Assembly (NCBI GenBank): GCA_015232395.1
Contig: JADFZT010000026.1
Location: forward strand, 1 to 54,728
Origin: Magnetococcales bacterium
GTDB lineage: Bacteria > Pseudomonadota > Magnetococcia > Magnetococcales > JADFZT01
DNA: 54,728 nucleotides
Direction: 5' to 3'
Shown here: one piece after another, positions 16,659 to 26,568 of the stretch
Layout of the letters: each line of letters starts with the position of its first letter
Numbering within the stretch: position 1 is the stretch's first letter
The notes under the pieces: model-generated
What the model was told of the DNA's origin: nothing
Seen by the model: the letters and a program-made list of their open reading frames with translations, nothing else
Databases searched by the model: none
Position numbers and translations under genes: made by a program

Positions 16659-17795
16659 CTAAAAGCCACTGGTCAATCCCAGGGTCAGGATACCGTAGGG
16701 CTCCTCAAACTTGTGAGCACTGAAGGGGTTGTAGGTAAGAGGCAGCTCCCCGACAAATTGACGTTTCATCAGCTGACTACGCACAAAACCACCGATACTG
16801 GGGGTTATTTTGTAGCCAAGTTCCGCAGTCAGGATGTGGTTGGAGTCATAAGTGACGCCTGTTTTTCCATACTGGGTCACCAACGCATCCAGCTCATCCC
16901 GATCCACTTTTATAAATCGATAGCCCAGCCTGGCGCGCCATTTGTCATTCATCCACTGATAATGCCCGCCCATTTGCCAATATTTTGAATCGTATCGAAG
17001 AAACATGGCAGGATGGAACGATTCACTAAAACCAAAACCAACGCAGTTCCGGCTATCGTTCGGAGCCAGGTAGGCATAGTCCGAATCATTGTTGGGGGAT
17101 TCGTCCAAAGAATATTCACACCCCCCCAGAGAAAGGGAAAGACGGTCAAAATCGGTCTTGCTCCGCCCTCCTCCGGCAAAAAGTGTCATCAAAGATTTTT
17201 CACTCAGGGCCCAAGTAGCGATCAAGTCCACCTGCGTCTGATGGTCCTTGGGATTATCTACCCGAATGGTATCCACTGTCAGGGAGGCGACATTGGTAGC
17301 GGATCCTTTGTTGGCTTCATTGGCACGATTCCCCCAATAACTCAGCCGTAGGGCCAAAGCCGGTAACCACCCCATGTGATAAGTCATTTGCAGTTGGCTC
17401 CCCAACTGCCAGCCAATACTCTCCCCATCGTCGTAGGGTGTTTTGACCCCGCGTTTCCACAGTCCACCATCAATCCACAAGCGCTTGGTGAGAGCCAACC
17501 CGCCCCGGATGTGCCCCCCGGTATAGTCGCCGATATCCTCCCCCCGGCTATCGGGTTCCCGCACGCCAAAAAGATCGACCGTTTTGTTCATCATGTCCCA
17601 CCCCACCTCAATCTCCCCATGGCCTGGGGCATAACCGGGTTGGGCGGTGAGAAATTCATCCAGGGGGGCGCACCAGGCCCAGAGAGGCCACGCCAGGGTG
17701 AGCAGCAACAACCCCATTCCCAGCGGTGTTTTCACCATCCGGTCCAGGGGATTTTTTATATTCAAAATTGTGTGTGAGATAGCCACGTAATTCAC
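16659..17795 (-). CDS. Predicted outer-membrane beta-barrel protein
   Basis: Up to 378 residues. A hydrophobic signal segment (GMGLLLLTLAWPLWAWCA) precedes the mature part. GTG at 17795 gives a 19-residue leader before the signal; ATG at 17738 (MVKTPLGMGLLLL) gives a standard signal peptide and is the likelier start, though AAGGAG lies just before the GTG. The mature protein alternates hydrophobic and polar residues in strands (GHIRGGLALTKRLWIDGGLW, LQMTYHMGWLPALALRLSYW) and ends in Phe (LTLGLTSGF), as BAM substrates do. Two Cys sit in a probable loop (GGCEYSL and RNCVGF). It is upstream of dctQ-dctM by 18 bp, so it may let the TRAP substrate across the outer membrane. The substrate is unknown. 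Confidence 0.7.
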   Translation of the reverse strand: MNYVAISHTILNIKNPLDRMVKTPLGMGLLLLTLAWPLWAWCAPLDEFLTAQPGYAPGHGEIEVGWDMMNKTVDLFGVREPDSRGEDIGDYTGGHIRGGLALTKRLWIDGGLWKRGVKTPYDDGESIGWQLGSQLQMTYHMGWLPALALRLSYWGNRANEANKGSATNVASLTVDTIRVDNPKDHQTQVDLIATWALSEKSLMTLFAGGGRSKTDFDRLSLSLGGCEYSLDESPNNDSDYAYLAPNDSRNCVGFGFSESFHPAMFLRYDSKYWQMGGHYQWMNDKWRARLGYRFIKVDRDELDALVTQYGKTGVTYDSNHILTAELGYKITPSIGGFVRSQLMKRQFVGELPLTYNPFSAHKFEEPYGILTLGLTSGF

Positions 17796-17910
17796 CCACT
17801 CCTTGTCGGGGAAAAGGAGAAATTATACGAAAATTTCAGCGAAAATTAAAGGGGGGAGAGAAACTGGAAAGGTGGGGAAAAAGTCAGTGGGTTTGCCAGT
17901 GCTGTCAGCT

Positions 17911-18156
17911 TTACAGAAAAAAACGGAAAAGTGCGAACATGGCACCAATGATAATGGCAGATTGCGCGACCAGCATACCAGCCACCCATTTGACGATATC
18001 AACTTTGGCCTCAGCCAAATCGCGTTTGCTTCTCTCTTCCAATCTAGCCAAATCGCTTTTTGTTGCTGCCTCCAACGCCTTGATATCACGTGTCAGGGAA
18101 CCTTCCAGCGCCTTGATATCACGTGTCAGGGTATCAAATGAAGCAATAGGCAGCAT
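17911..18156 (-). CDS. Small coiled-coil protein with C-terminal membrane anchor
   Basis: 81 residues with AGGAG 6 bases before the ATG. Residues 8-57 are a charged coiled coil. Within it, LTRDIKALE is repeated 11 residues apart (residues 10-18 and 21-29), a hendecad spacing. The last 25 residues are a membrane helix (VAGMLVAQSAIIIGAMFALF). The layout resembles DUF1640-type or Bdr-like tail-anchored coiled-coil proteins, whose function is not known. The repeat is also seen in the DNA as a 27-bp block present twice, 33 bp apart. It is upstream of the outer-membrane barrel gene on the same strand, about 115 bp away. Confidence 0.75.
   Translation of the reverse strand: MLPIASFDTLTRDIKALEGSLTRDIKALEAATKSDLARLEERSKRDLAEAKVDIVKWVAGMLVAQSAIIIGAMFALFRFFL
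18072..18131. repeat. In-frame 33-bp tandem duplication
   Basis: The block CGCCTTGATATCACGTGTCA and its flanks occur at 18072-18098 and again at 18105-18131, with one base changed. It adds one 11-residue turn set to the coiled coil of the gene that contains it. Confidence 0.8.
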
Positions 18157-18224
18157 AAAGTTCTCCTGATGGTGAATTTAACACATTGAGAGGTAAGGTA
18201 GCAATTTCACCAACCTTTCCCCAT

Positions 18225-18262
18225 AAAAAAACGCGCCCGATTCTGCGTGGGCGCGTTTTGAT
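18225..18262 (-). terminator. Terminator of the surface lipoprotein gene
   Basis: AAAACGCGCCC (18228-18238) and GGGCGCGTTTT (18249-18259) form a perfect 11-bp stem. On the minus strand the stem is followed by seven T, placing it about 55 bases after the lipoprotein stop codon. Confidence 0.85.
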
Positions 18263-18313
18263 GGGACCGATCCAGGGCTGAAACGGTGCCCTGGATCGGA
18301 AAGAGTCGTTTGA

Positions 18314-21274
18314 CTATTCAGTGATCTCGATCATACCCCAGACACCGTAGCCGGTAACGGCCTTGTCCCCGATGGTGATGGTATTCATACCGTAGCCGTC
18401 GCCGAGCATTTCCTGACCCGATGCGCCGGAGACCACCATCACGTTGTTGGAGATGATCAGTTCGACATCATAGCTGCCTGCCTTTTGCGGCTCAGCCAGC
18501 TGGTAGATGGTGTAATCTTCCAGATCGACACCAAACTCAGCCTCGGCGGCTTTATCAGCCAAGTCAAGCAGGGTGGAGAAATTTACAGAGAAGCTGTTGT
18601 CACCTGCCTCTACCGGAGAGTTCTCGGCCTCGTTGGTGAAGGGCACAGTCAGGGAAAGACCCTCACGGGAGCGACCGTAAGTGTAGATCATGGCCCCTTC
18701 CGGGAAGTTAACAGAGAGGTTGCCATCGTCATCGATGGAAAGCTCCACCCCTTCCAGGATACCCTTGGCTTCTCCACCGCGACCGTCGTTGTCAGTAGCA
18801 CGGAAGGCGAGATCGACTACGGCAGTGCCGTCGGTACCCAAGGGGGCGCCAACCACATTAACGTTGATGGACATGCTGCCGACTCCGGCGATGGCATCTT
18901 CCACCTCGTCAGCACTAAAGCTGAGGCCTTCCTGGAACTCTTCCAGAGTGTACTCTACTTCGGCGCCGGTACCGATGGCCATGTTGACGGTATCGTCGGT
19001 GATCTGGAGATAGTCGGTATAGGAGGTACCATCGTAGTCGACGATGATGTAGACCGTGACCTCAATGGACTCGGTGCCGTCGGATACGGTGACGGTAAAG
19101 CTGTCCTCACCGAAGAAATCGGTCGGCGCATAGTAGGTAAACTCGTCGGGCAGGTCAGTGGAAAAGTCAACTGTTCCGCCTTCCGTTGTGGAAATACCGG
19201 TGGTAAGACCGCCAACGGTATAGGTTAGGGTATCCCCATCCGGATCCTCGACCGGAACAAAGCCGACAAATCCCGCCTCAGCCTCGCTGGACTCGGTAAA
19301 AAACCAGATTTCATCAAAGTCCGAGTCCGGTGCGTCATTGCCGGATGAGAAGACTTCCACTTCAATGGAGGCCGCCTCGGAGGTGTTGCCATCAGCATCA
19401 TCCACCGTAAAGGAGAAGGTATACATGCCGGAGGAGGTGCCTTCAGGCATGGAGAGGGTGAAATCACCGTTTGTGTCGACGGTCACCGTCCCTGCGCTGG
19501 GCTGGGAGGAGACAGTCCAATTTACCAGGCCGACATCATCACTCTCCGGATCCCAAGCCCAGAGGGTTCCCATAAGTTCGCCATCACCGGATTCCGGCAT
19601 TTCCAGGAACCAATAGTCATCGAACGCCCAGGGAGCCTCGTTTCCACCAGAGCCGGTAAACAGGCTGGCAGTAGCGCTACCGGAGGTGAGTCCTGCCGAG
19701 TCGGTAACCATAAAGGTAATGGTGACTGGGCTGTCTGCGTCAATTTCAGCACCTGTTCCGGTATATTTGTACAGGCCGTCGCTGCCATCATCATTGACCG
19801 CAGTGACAGAGGAGGGCAGGGTTGAGGTAACGGTGAAGGTGATGGTGTCACCCTCTTCCTCATTGGGATCCCAGGCATCCAGGAAAAACTCGGTCTCGGT
19901 TCCATCCGTGGTGTCGACAAAGAAGTGAAAGTCAAAAGCCTCGGGCGCAACGTTGTCATCGCCACCTATACCGTTGGTATTGTTGGCGTTTTTAATGACA
20001 TTCTCATAGGCTGTATTGAGACCGTTAATGTAGGAGTTCCCTTCCAGATTGGTGTTCTGCAGGAATTGCTGTTCGATCATCAGCTGGATGGAATCCTGCA
20101 GAGCATCCACATCGACGAGCCCCTGAGAGTCGCCGGTGGTCTCTGTGGTGACGGACAGGTTTTTCACACTGGTAAGCAGTGCGGTGGCCGCCTCATTCAA
20201 CAGAGTGATCAGATCGTCCGTGGAGTCAATGTCCGACTGGAGCTGATCGGAAAGCAGGTTGGTGAAGGTCAGGATGGCTGTGGTGGCGCCTGACTGCACG
20301 TTGGAAGTCTTGGCAGCTGCGGCATCTACAGCAGCATTCATGTCCCCGCCACTGCTATAGGCGGAGGAGATCAGCGCCTGTGCCTTGAGGATATTCTTGA
20401 CGTTCTGCTTGGCGGCGCTCTTGGTGAGCTTGTTCAGCAGGCTTGGGCTGATATCGCCATATTTGGTGGTATTGTTGTTGGCCGTATTCTTGAGGAGCTT
20501 TTTGAAGGTGCTTTCGAAGATGGTCTCGTCCAGGGAGAGACTGCTGCTGATAAGCGGTGTTCCGGCCGTGCTCAGAGCAGACAGGAGATCTGCCAGTTGG
20601 TCACCCACCAGGGCCATGGAGTTCGGGGTAATGGGCTTGTTGCGGGCACCTTGCAGGGCACTGGTGGCATCAAGCACGATCTGCTGAACGACCAGAGCAC
20701 CGCGACGGACGTTGATGGCATCCTCGCTGCTGGTGTCGTTCATGTTGAGGCTGCCCAGTTCGGTTGAGGAACCGAGGGTGATGTTGAGGGCCGCAAGAAC
20801 CGCAGTCTCGGCAGCCGCGTCACCACCCAGCAAAGCCACCATGCTGGAGATCGGTGTCAGATACTCATAATCATTGGGAGCAAAAAGAATACCGGTGAAA
20901 CGGGAGATCTCCTCACCATCGCTATTGACATTACGGCTGTAGTTCGTCGGGTTTGCCGTGGTGCTCTTATCGAAGCCCTTGAGGACCAACTGACCGGTGG
21001 TGCAATCGCTGGGCAGGCTGAACTGCCCCAAAGTGCCGACGGTGGTGCTGGTCGTGGTGGCATTGGTTTCGTCGGTGTCCTTGACGCCATCAGAATCGAC
21101 GTCACACCATACACTGGCGTTGACGATATAGTCATCCTGGGCGCTCTTGGTAGTGGTTGAGGAAGAGCTGCTTCCGCCACCGCCACCGCAAGCCATCAGG
21201 CCCATTCCCAAACCCAGGGCGCCAGCCAAGGAAAGAAGTTTAAAACCGTTAATTTTGATCCCCCGTTGCTTCAT
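18314..21274 (-). CDS. Large surface lipoprotein with cadherin-like repeats
   Basis: 986 residues from ATG 21274, chosen because AAGGAG is 8 bases upstream and a lipoprotein signal follows at once; the frame extends further upstream without support. The lipobox is LMAC with Cys29, followed by a Gly/Ser/Thr linker. Residues 58-69 (DVDSDGVKDTDE) look like a calcium-binding loop of the thrombospondin type-3 or dockerin kind. Roughly residues 90-430 are helical. From about 470 to 780 there are three cadherin/Ig-like units with D-P-D-G-D and D-D-A-D-G-N motifs. The C-terminal 200 residues are acidic beta-rich sequence. It is probably an exposed, calcium-stabilised adhesin or matrix protein; the ligand cannot be read from the sequence. 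Confidence 0.75.
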   Translation of the reverse strand: MKQRGIKINGFKLLSLAGALGLGMGLMACGGGGGSSSSSTTTKSAQDDYIVNASVWCDVDSDGVKDTDETNATTTSTTVGTLGQFSLPSDCTTGQLVLKGFDKSTTANPTNYSRNVNSDGEEISRFTGILFAPNDYEYLTPISSMVALLGGDAAAETAVLAALNITLGSSTELGSLNMNDTSSEDAINVRRGALVVQQIVLDATSALQGARNKPITPNSMALVGDQLADLLSALSTAGTPLISSSLSLDETIFESTFKKLLKNTANNNTTKYGDISPSLLNKLTKSAAKQNVKNILKAQALISSAYSSGGDMNAAVDAAAAKTSNVQSGATTAILTFTNLLSDQLQSDIDSTDDLITLLNEAATALLTSVKNLSVTTETTGDSQGLVDVDALQDSIQLMIEQQFLQNTNLEGNSYINGLNTAYENVIKNANNTNGIGGDDNVAPEAFDFHFFVDTTDGTETEFFLDAWDPNEEEGDTITFTVTSTLPSSVTAVNDDGSDGLYKYTGTGAEIDADSPVTITFMVTDSAGLTSGSATASLFTGSGGNEAPWAFDDYWFLEMPESGDGELMGTLWAWDPESDDVGLVNWTVSSQPSAGTVTVDTNGDFTLSMPEGTSSGMYTFSFTVDDADGNTSEAASIEVEVFSSGNDAPDSDFDEIWFFTESSEAEAGFVGFVPVEDPDGDTLTYTVGGLTTGISTTEGGTVDFSTDLPDEFTYYAPTDFFGEDSFTVTVSDGTESIEVTVYIIVDYDGTSYTDYLQITDDTVNMAIGTGAEVEYTLEEFQEGLSFSADEVEDAIAGVGSMSINVNVVGAPLGTDGTAVVDLAFRATDNDGRGGEAKGILEGVELSIDDDGNLSVNFPEGAMIYTYGRSREGLSLTVPFTNEAENSPVEAGDNSFSVNFSTLLDLADKAAEAEFGVDLEDYTIYQLAEPQKAGSYDVELIISNNVMVVSGASGQEMLGDGYGMNTITIGDKAVTGYGVWGMIEITE

Positions 21275-21550
21275 TTCATACTCCTTCTTCTTATGTGATC
21301 CAATTTGTCTTCCCAACCCAAAAAGTGAGGGAGGGAAGATATCGGAAATATCTCCTTCCCTAATAGCATCCAAGCATGCTGCCAAATACCGAGTGGTTTT
21401 GTCAAACTTAAACGCAATCAACAAGATGGTTGTGGGTAGTTGAAAATTTTATCCGCACGAACAATCCCCTGGAAATCAACTCCCTGGAGACTTCACTTGG
21501 AACCGGGATGGTAAAAAAAAATTTTACACGTCATAAAGTGTATTCCAGCC

Positions 21551-23824
21551 TTACTCCTGCTCGAATAGATTGCCGGTAATCCCTTTGGCGGCATCTCTGG
21601 GAGAAACGCCGGTTCCCTCAAACACCGCCCCACTCAAAAAACCGTGGGGCAACATCCCCCCCCGGGCAGAACGCGGTGCGCTCCAGGGGTCGTATTCGGT
21701 GATTTTACGGGTTTTTTTGCCGGAATCAAGCACCACGCCCACAGCGGGATCAAAGGTGGTGACATCCACCAGGGTTTCCCCCCTGGAGATGCGCTGAATC
21801 CGCACCCCTTTGCCCCGACCCAGCAGAGGAAACTCCGATAAATTGCAGATCAGCAGGCGGCGGCCCCGGTTGATGGCGGCGACTTTCTCCCCGTTGACCG
21901 GATGGATATGCAGCAGCGCATCCCCCTTTTTAAAGGTGATCAGCTGCTTACCCCGACGGTGGCTGGTAATAAGGTCCGACCCTTTGACCCGAAACCCCTG
22001 CCCCAGACTGGTCGCAATAAAATACTCCCGATCCCCAGATACCGCAAGCACCCAGACCATGCGGTCCCCATCCTCAATCTCGAAGGTGACCGCCAGATGC
22101 TCGCCAAACCCCTTGCCGGTAGGGAGTTTATCCGCCAGCAGTGAAAAAACCTTGCCCGATGAGGAGATAAAGGAAAGATGGTCGTTGGTGTAGCCCCGCA
22201 CCATCATATGCAGGCCATCCTGCTCCTTGAAACGCATCTTGCGGCCTGGATCGGGATCGTGCCCCTTGGCGGTCTTGACCCACCCCTTACGGGAAAGAAT
22301 CAGTGTAACCGGCTCCCGCCGCACCATGTCTTCAGGCTTGAGGGAAATCTCCGGGGCCGCCTCAGCCAGTTCCGTGCGTCTCGGATCGGCAAACTCCTTG
22401 TGGGTTTTGTCCAACTCTCCCCGAATCGCCCGCCACATCAGCCGATCATCCGCCAACAGAGCTTCCAGTTTCCGGGCTCTGGCCTCCTTCTCTTCGATCT
22501 CCTTGCGGATGCTGATCTCTTCCAGACGGCGCAAGGCTCTCAGGCGCAGATTCAATACCGCCTCGGCCTGCAACCGGTCGAGACCGAAGCGGGACATCAA
22601 TACCGGAGCCGGGTCATCGTGCTCCTTGATGATGGCGATCACCTCGTCGATATTGAGATGAGCGATGAGATGGGCCGCCAACAGATGCAGACGCTCGGCG
22701 ATCTGGCGAAGCTCATGGCGCGCCCGGCGGGTATGGATTTCAAATCGATGATCCAGCCACGCCTTGAGCAGCTCCTTGAGGTTCATCACCTCGGGACGCA
22801 CCGCTGCCGTGATGACGTTGAGATTGACCGTTACCCGGGTCTCCAAGTCGCTGTGCTTGAAGAGAAAGGCCATGAGCAGATCCGGCTCCACCCGACTGGA
22901 ACGGGGGGTGAGCACAATGCGCAACTGCTCGTCGGATTCGTCCCGGACATCCTCCAACAAGGGACATTTTTTTTGCAGAATCAACTGGGCAATACGCTCG
23001 ATCAATCGAGATTTTTGCACCTGGTAGGGAATTTCCGTCACCACCAACTGCCACCCGCCCCGACCCAGCTTTTCCTTTTCCCAGCGCCCCCGCAAGCGCA
23101 GGGAACCCCGCCCGCTCCGGTAAACCTCCAAACGCTCCGCCTGCCCCGAAACCAAGATTCCCCCGGTGGGAAAATCAGGGCCGGGCAGATGCGCCATCAG
23201 ATCCTCAATACCCGCCTCGGGCTGGTCGATCAAAAACCGGCAGGCATCAATGATTTCGCCCACATTATGGGGGGGAATGGCCGTAGACATCCCCACAGCA
23301 ATACCCGTGGAACCATTCGCCAGCAGATTGGGAAAACGGGCTGGCAGCACCAAGGGCTCTTCCAGGGAGCCGTCATAGGTGGGGATCATGGCCACGGTGT
23401 CCTGGTCCATATCCTCCAGGAGCGCCATGGCGACCTTTGTCAGCCGCGCCTCGGTATAGCGCATGGCTGCTGCGCCATCGCCATCGATGTTGCCAAAATT
23501 GCCCTGACCATCCACCAGGGGATAGCGCACCGAAAAATCCTGGGCCAGACGCACCATGGCGTCATAGGCGGATTGATCGCCGTGGGGATGAAACTTACCG
23601 ATCACATCCCCCACCACCCGGGCCGATTTTTTCGGGGGGGAGCCTGCTGTCAGCCGCAAGGCGCGCATGGCATGCAGAATCCGCCGATGAACCGGCTTCA
23701 AACCATCCCGCACATCCGGCAGGGAGCGGCTGATGATGGTGGAGAGGGCATAGGCCAGATATCGACTCTCAAGCTCAAGCCTTAAAGGAGCCTCCTGAAT
23801 CCGGTCAGACGATTCAAACATCAA
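21551..23824 (-). CDS. parC: DNA topoisomerase IV subunit A (ParC)
   Basis: 757 residues, the length usual for alphaproteobacterial ParC. The catalytic tyrosine is Tyr123 in [11 protein letters not shown]. The preceding [19 protein letters not shown] is the DNA-gate helix. A five- to six-bladed C-terminal beta-pinwheel follows from about residue 500. ParC with ParE decatenates daughter chromosomes. Its ATG overlaps the recA stop codon (ATGA), so it is translated from the recA transcript. parE is not in the window. Confidence 0.95.
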   Translation of the reverse strand: MMFESSDRIQEAPLRLELESRYLAYALSTIISRSLPDVRDGLKPVHRRILHAMRALRLTAGSPPKKSARVVGDVIGKFHPHGDQSAYDAMVRLAQDFSVRYPLVDGQGNFGNIDGDGAAAMRYTEARLTKVAMALLEDMDQDTVAMIPTYDGSLEEPLVLPARFPNLLANGSTGIAVGMSTAIPPHNVGEIIDACRFLIDQPEAGIEDLMAHLPGPDFPTGGILVSGQAERLEVYRSGRGSLRLRGRWEKEKLGRGGWQLVVTEIPYQVQKSRLIERIAQLILQKKCPLLEDVRDESDEQLRIVLTPRSSRVEPDLLMAFLFKHSDLETRVTVNLNVITAAVRPEVMNLKELLKAWLDHRFEIHTRRARHELRQIAERLHLLAAHLIAHLNIDEVIAIIKEHDDPAPVLMSRFGLDRLQAEAVLNLRLRALRRLEEISIRKEIEEKEARARKLEALLADDRLMWRAIRGELDKTHKEFADPRRTELAEAAPEISLKPEDMVRREPVTLILSRKGWVKTAKGHDPDPGRKMRFKEQDGLHMMVRGYTNDHLSFISSSGKVFSLLADKLPTGKGFGEHLAVTFEIEDGDRMVWVLAVSGDREYFIATSLGQGFRVKGSDLITSHRRGKQLITFKKGDALLHIHPVNGEKVAAINRGRRLLICNLSEFPLLGRGKGVRIQRISRGETLVDVTTFDPAVGVVLDSGKKTRKITEYDPWSAPRSARGGMLPHGFLSGAVFEGTGVSPRDAAKGITGNLFEQE

Positions 23825-24915
23825 CGCTTGCCCTTGCTCCGGGGTTTGGGTGCCGGGTTGGGTTCAGGGGTGGGGATGACAGCCCCCTCCTCCCCATCAG
23901 CCCCAGCTCCGGCGTGCTTGGTAGGAATCCCGAGAGTTTCCCGCAGACGATCTTCCAGGGTGTTGCGGATGGCGACATTATCCATCAAAAAGCGCTTGGC
24001 ATTTTCCCGCCCCTGACCAATACGCTCACCATCATAGGCGTACCAAGCCCCCGATTTTTCGACAATCCCAGCTTCCACCCCCATGTCGATGATTTCACCC
24101 TCCAGGGAGATCCCCTCGCCATAGTTGATATCCAACTCCGTGGTTTGAAAAGGCGGGGCCATTTTATTTTTGACCACCTTCACCCGACAGCGATTGCCTA
24201 CGGTCTGGTCCTTATCCTTGATGGCGGAAATACGCCGGATATCCAGGCGAACCGAGGCATAAAATTTGAGCGCATTACCACCGGTGGTGGTTTCGGGATT
24301 TCCGAACATCACACCGATCTTCATGCGGATCTGGTTGATGAAAAGCACGATCCCCTTGGAGCGGGAGATGGAACTGGTGAGCTTGCGCAAGGCCTGGGAC
24401 ATCAGCCGCGCCTGGAGCCCCATGTGGGAATCTCCCATATCCCCTTCAATCTCCGCCCGAGGGGTCAACGCCGCCACCGAATCCACCACCACCAGATCCA
24501 CCGCCCCCGAACGCACCAGCATATCGACAATCTCCAACGCCTGCTCACCGGTATCCGGCTGGGAGATCAACAACGACTCCATATCCACTCCCAGCTTGCG
24601 GGCGTAGCCGGGGTCCAGGGCATGCTCCGCATCCACAAAAGCCGCCACCCCGCCTTTTTTCTGCACTTCCGCCACCGTGTGCAGCGCCAAGGTGGTCTTG
24701 CCCGAAGCCTCCGGACCAAACACTTCAATCACCCGCCCCCGGGGCAATCCGCCAATACCCAAAGCCAGATCAAGCCCCAACGAGCCCGTAGAGACCACTG
24801 GAATATCCTGAACCGACTCCGCGCCCATACGCATGATGGAGCCCTTGCCAAACTGCCGCTGAATCTGGGTTATGGCTGCATCCAGAGCCTTGGCCTTATT
24901 GCTATCCGGTTCCAT
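23821..24915 (-). CDS. recA: Recombinase RecA
   Basis: 364 residues. Walker A is GPEASGKTT at 67-75. The [19 protein letters not shown] segment, [18 protein letters not shown] (Walker B and L1) and [30 protein letters not shown] (L2 region) are all complete. A Pro/Lys-rich tail of about 35 residues closes the protein ([13 protein letters not shown]). RecA forms the strand-exchange filament and activates LexA self-cleavage. The gene is followed, with a 4-bp overlap, by parC. I saw no alphaproteobacterial GTTC-N7-GTTC and no gammaproteobacterial CTGT-N8-ACAG operator upstream; see the upstream repeat region. Confidence 0.98.
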   Translation of the reverse strand: MEPDSNKAKALDAAITQIQRQFGKGSIMRMGAESVQDIPVVSTGSLGLDLALGIGGLPRGRVIEVFGPEASGKTTLALHTVAEVQKKGGVAAFVDAEHALDPGYARKLGVDMESLLISQPDTGEQALEIVDMLVRSGAVDLVVVDSVAALTPRAEIEGDMGDSHMGLQARLMSQALRKLTSSISRSKGIVLFINQIRMKIGVMFGNPETTTGGNALKFYASVRLDIRRISAIKDKDQTVGNRCRVKVVKNKMAPPFQTTELDINYGEGISLEGEIIDMGVEAGIVEKSGAWYAYDGERIGQGRENAKRFLMDNVAIRNTLEDRLRETLGIPTKHAGAGADGEEGAVIPTPEPNPAPKPRSKGKR

Positions 24916-25451
24916 ATCGTCTCCTCAATCAATCTGCTACGGATGGGGGTGTGCCATCCATTATATAGTGATATCGATGGTGACGTTGCCGCCAACCGTG
25001 ATGTCGATTGTGGCACCGTCACATCTATATAGATACGCCTGCTCTTTCCCTTATATGGATACGCCCCACTCTTTGCCCTCTCATCTTGATGAGGGGTTCC
25101 TCTGAGTCGGCTTCAGCTTGATGTGCCAAGTGTGAGATCAAACGGTGATGGCAGCCCCAGCCGGTTTTGGGCGACAGGTTAGCAGAAGCAGACAGCCCAC
25201 AACAAGAATGGGCAGACACAGCCACCCCCTACCAATGTCGATCAACCATCCCCCCCTCAACCATATCGATCAGCCTCCCCTTCTCTGACAATCCTGGCAG
25301 CGGGGGGGATCCTTTGAGATCAGTTTGCCTGGAAATCGGTTCGGCTAAGCTTTACCATGAGCGGCGGTGGAAAATAATGGATTCAATTGTCGGTATTTTG
25401 ACGTTTTTCCACTATTCGGCTTATTTCACAAAATTTTGTCAGGGGGTTTTC
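24916..25451. promoter_or_regulatory. Divergent recA/pilT control region with short direct repeats
   Basis: This 536-bp gap holds no convincing gene. GTGATATCGATGGTG (about 24967) recurs as GTGATGTCGATTGTG 31 bp later. TATATAGATACGCC (25026-25039) recurs as TATATGGATACGCC (25052-25065), 26 bp later. Related ATGTCGATCAACC and ATATCGATCAGCC copies lie near 25234 and 25263. The first two pairs lie within 150 bp of the recA start and could be operators. Confidence 0.45.
25398..25426 (+). promoter_or_regulatory. Candidate promoter of pilT
   Basis: TTGACG at 25398-25403 and TTATTT at 25421-25426 are separated by 17 bases. Transcription would start about 20 bases before the pilT ATG. The -10 box is weak. 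Confidence 0.4.
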
Positions 25452-26501
25452 ATGTCCAAAAAAATGGGGATCGCGGAACTGTTGGCATTCGGGGTCAAAA
25501 ATGGCGCATCGGATCTGCATCTCTCTTCAGGGATGCCGCCCCTGATCCGGGTAGATGGTGATATCCGCCGTATCGACATCCCCCCACTGGATCGTGAGCA
25601 AGTCCACGACATGATCTACGACATTATGAACGACAAGCAGCGCAAGGATTTTGAAGATCGCTGGGAAAACGACTTTTCCTTTGAAATTCCAGGCCTTGCC
25701 CGCTTTCGTGTCAACGCATTCAACCAAAACCGGGGCCCGTCTGCGGTGTTCCGTACCATTCCTTCCGAAATCCTCACCTTGGAACAGCTGAGCGCGCCGG
25801 CCATCTTCAAGGAGTTCGCCGACACCCCCCGTGGGATCGTGCTGGTAACCGGCCCCACCGGTTCCGGTAAGTCAACCACACTGGCGGCGATGGTAGACTA
25901 TAAAAACAGGACCGAATATGGCCACATCCTCACCATGGAGGATCCCATTGAATTCGTTCATGAATCCAAAAAATGCCTGATCAATCAACGGGAGGTGCAC
26001 CGGGATACCAAATCCTTCGAAGCCTCTCTGCGCTCCGCCTTGCGTGAAGATCCGGACGTGATTCTGGTGGGTGAAATGCGCGACCTGGAAACCATCCGCC
26101 TGGCCCTCTCGGCAGCTGAAACCGGTCACCTGGTCTTTGGCACCCTCCACACCACCTCTGCTGCCAAAACCATCGACCGTATCGTCGATGTCTTCCCTGC
26201 TGCCGAAAAAGATATGATCCGCACCATGATTTCCGAATCCCTGCGGGCAGTTATCTCCCAAACCCTGCTCAAGAAAAAGGGCGGTGGACGGGTGGCGGCC
26301 CATGAAATCATGATCGGCACCCCAGCCATCCGCAACCTGATCCGGGAAAACAAGGTGGCCCAGATGTATTCCGCCATCCAGACCGGTCGCGCCGTAGGCA
26401 TGATGACCTTGGAGCAAAACCTGCAGGAACTGGTGCAAAAAGGCCTGATTACCCGGGAAGCTGCCAGAGAAAAAGCCAACCACAAGGATTTCTTCAAATA
26501 G
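25452..26501 (+). CDS. pilT: Type IV pilus retraction ATPase PilT
   Basis: 349 residues. ATG 25452 is chosen because it gives the conserved N-terminus (MSKKMGIAELLAFGVKNGAS) with an AGGGGGT ribosome-binding site; the frame is open further upstream. Walker A is GPTGSGKST at 134-142. The Asp box and Walker B region includes VILVGEMRDLETI, the His box is TLHTTSA, and the PilT hallmark AIRNLIRE is present near the end. PilT is the hexameric motor that depolymerises type IV pili and drives twitching. A strong terminator follows the gene. Two PilU-like paralogues lie downstream. Confidence 0.95.
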   Translation: MSKKMGIAELLAFGVKNGASDLHLSSGMPPLIRVDGDIRRIDIPPLDREQVHDMIYDIMNDKQRKDFEDRWENDFSFEIPGLARFRVNAFNQNRGPSAVFRTIPSEILTLEQLSAPAIFKEFADTPRGIVLVTGPTGSGKSTTLAAMVDYKNRTEYGHILTMEDPIEFVHESKKCLINQREVHRDTKSFEASLRSALREDPDVILVGEMRDLETIRLALSAAETGHLVFGTLHTTSAAKTIDRIVDVFPAAEKDMIRTMISESLRAVISQTLLKKKGGGRVAAHEIMIGTPAIRNLIRENKVAQMYSAIQTGRAVGMMTLEQNLQELVQKGLITREAAREKANHKDFFK

Positions 26502-26517
26502 GTTCATTTCCCTGATT

Positions 26518-26568
26518 CCACCACCGCCTGGCCCAAGATAACTGATGTCAGGCGGTGGTGGCGTTTTT
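26518..26568 (+). terminator. Rho-independent terminator of pilT
   Basis: CCACCACCGCCTG (26518-26530) and CAGGCGGTGGTGG (26549-26561) form a perfect 13-bp stem with an 18-base loop, followed by CGTTTTT. Confidence 0.9.

Noticed and set aside
23550-23590. Gln at the position of the quinolone-determining Ser in ParC
   Set aside because: HPHGDQ is the ordinary form of many alphaproteobacterial ParC proteins, so it is a lineage marker, not an acquired resistance change.
22178-23785. 535-codon open frame antisense to parC
   Set aside because: It is exactly complementary to a well-conserved gene in high-GC DNA; the protein has no recognisable pattern and no ribosome-binding site.
24916-25100. Search for a classical SOS box before recA
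   Set aside because: Neither GTTC-N7-GTTC nor CTGT-N8-ACAG is present; I do not claim a LexA site, only unexplained repeats.
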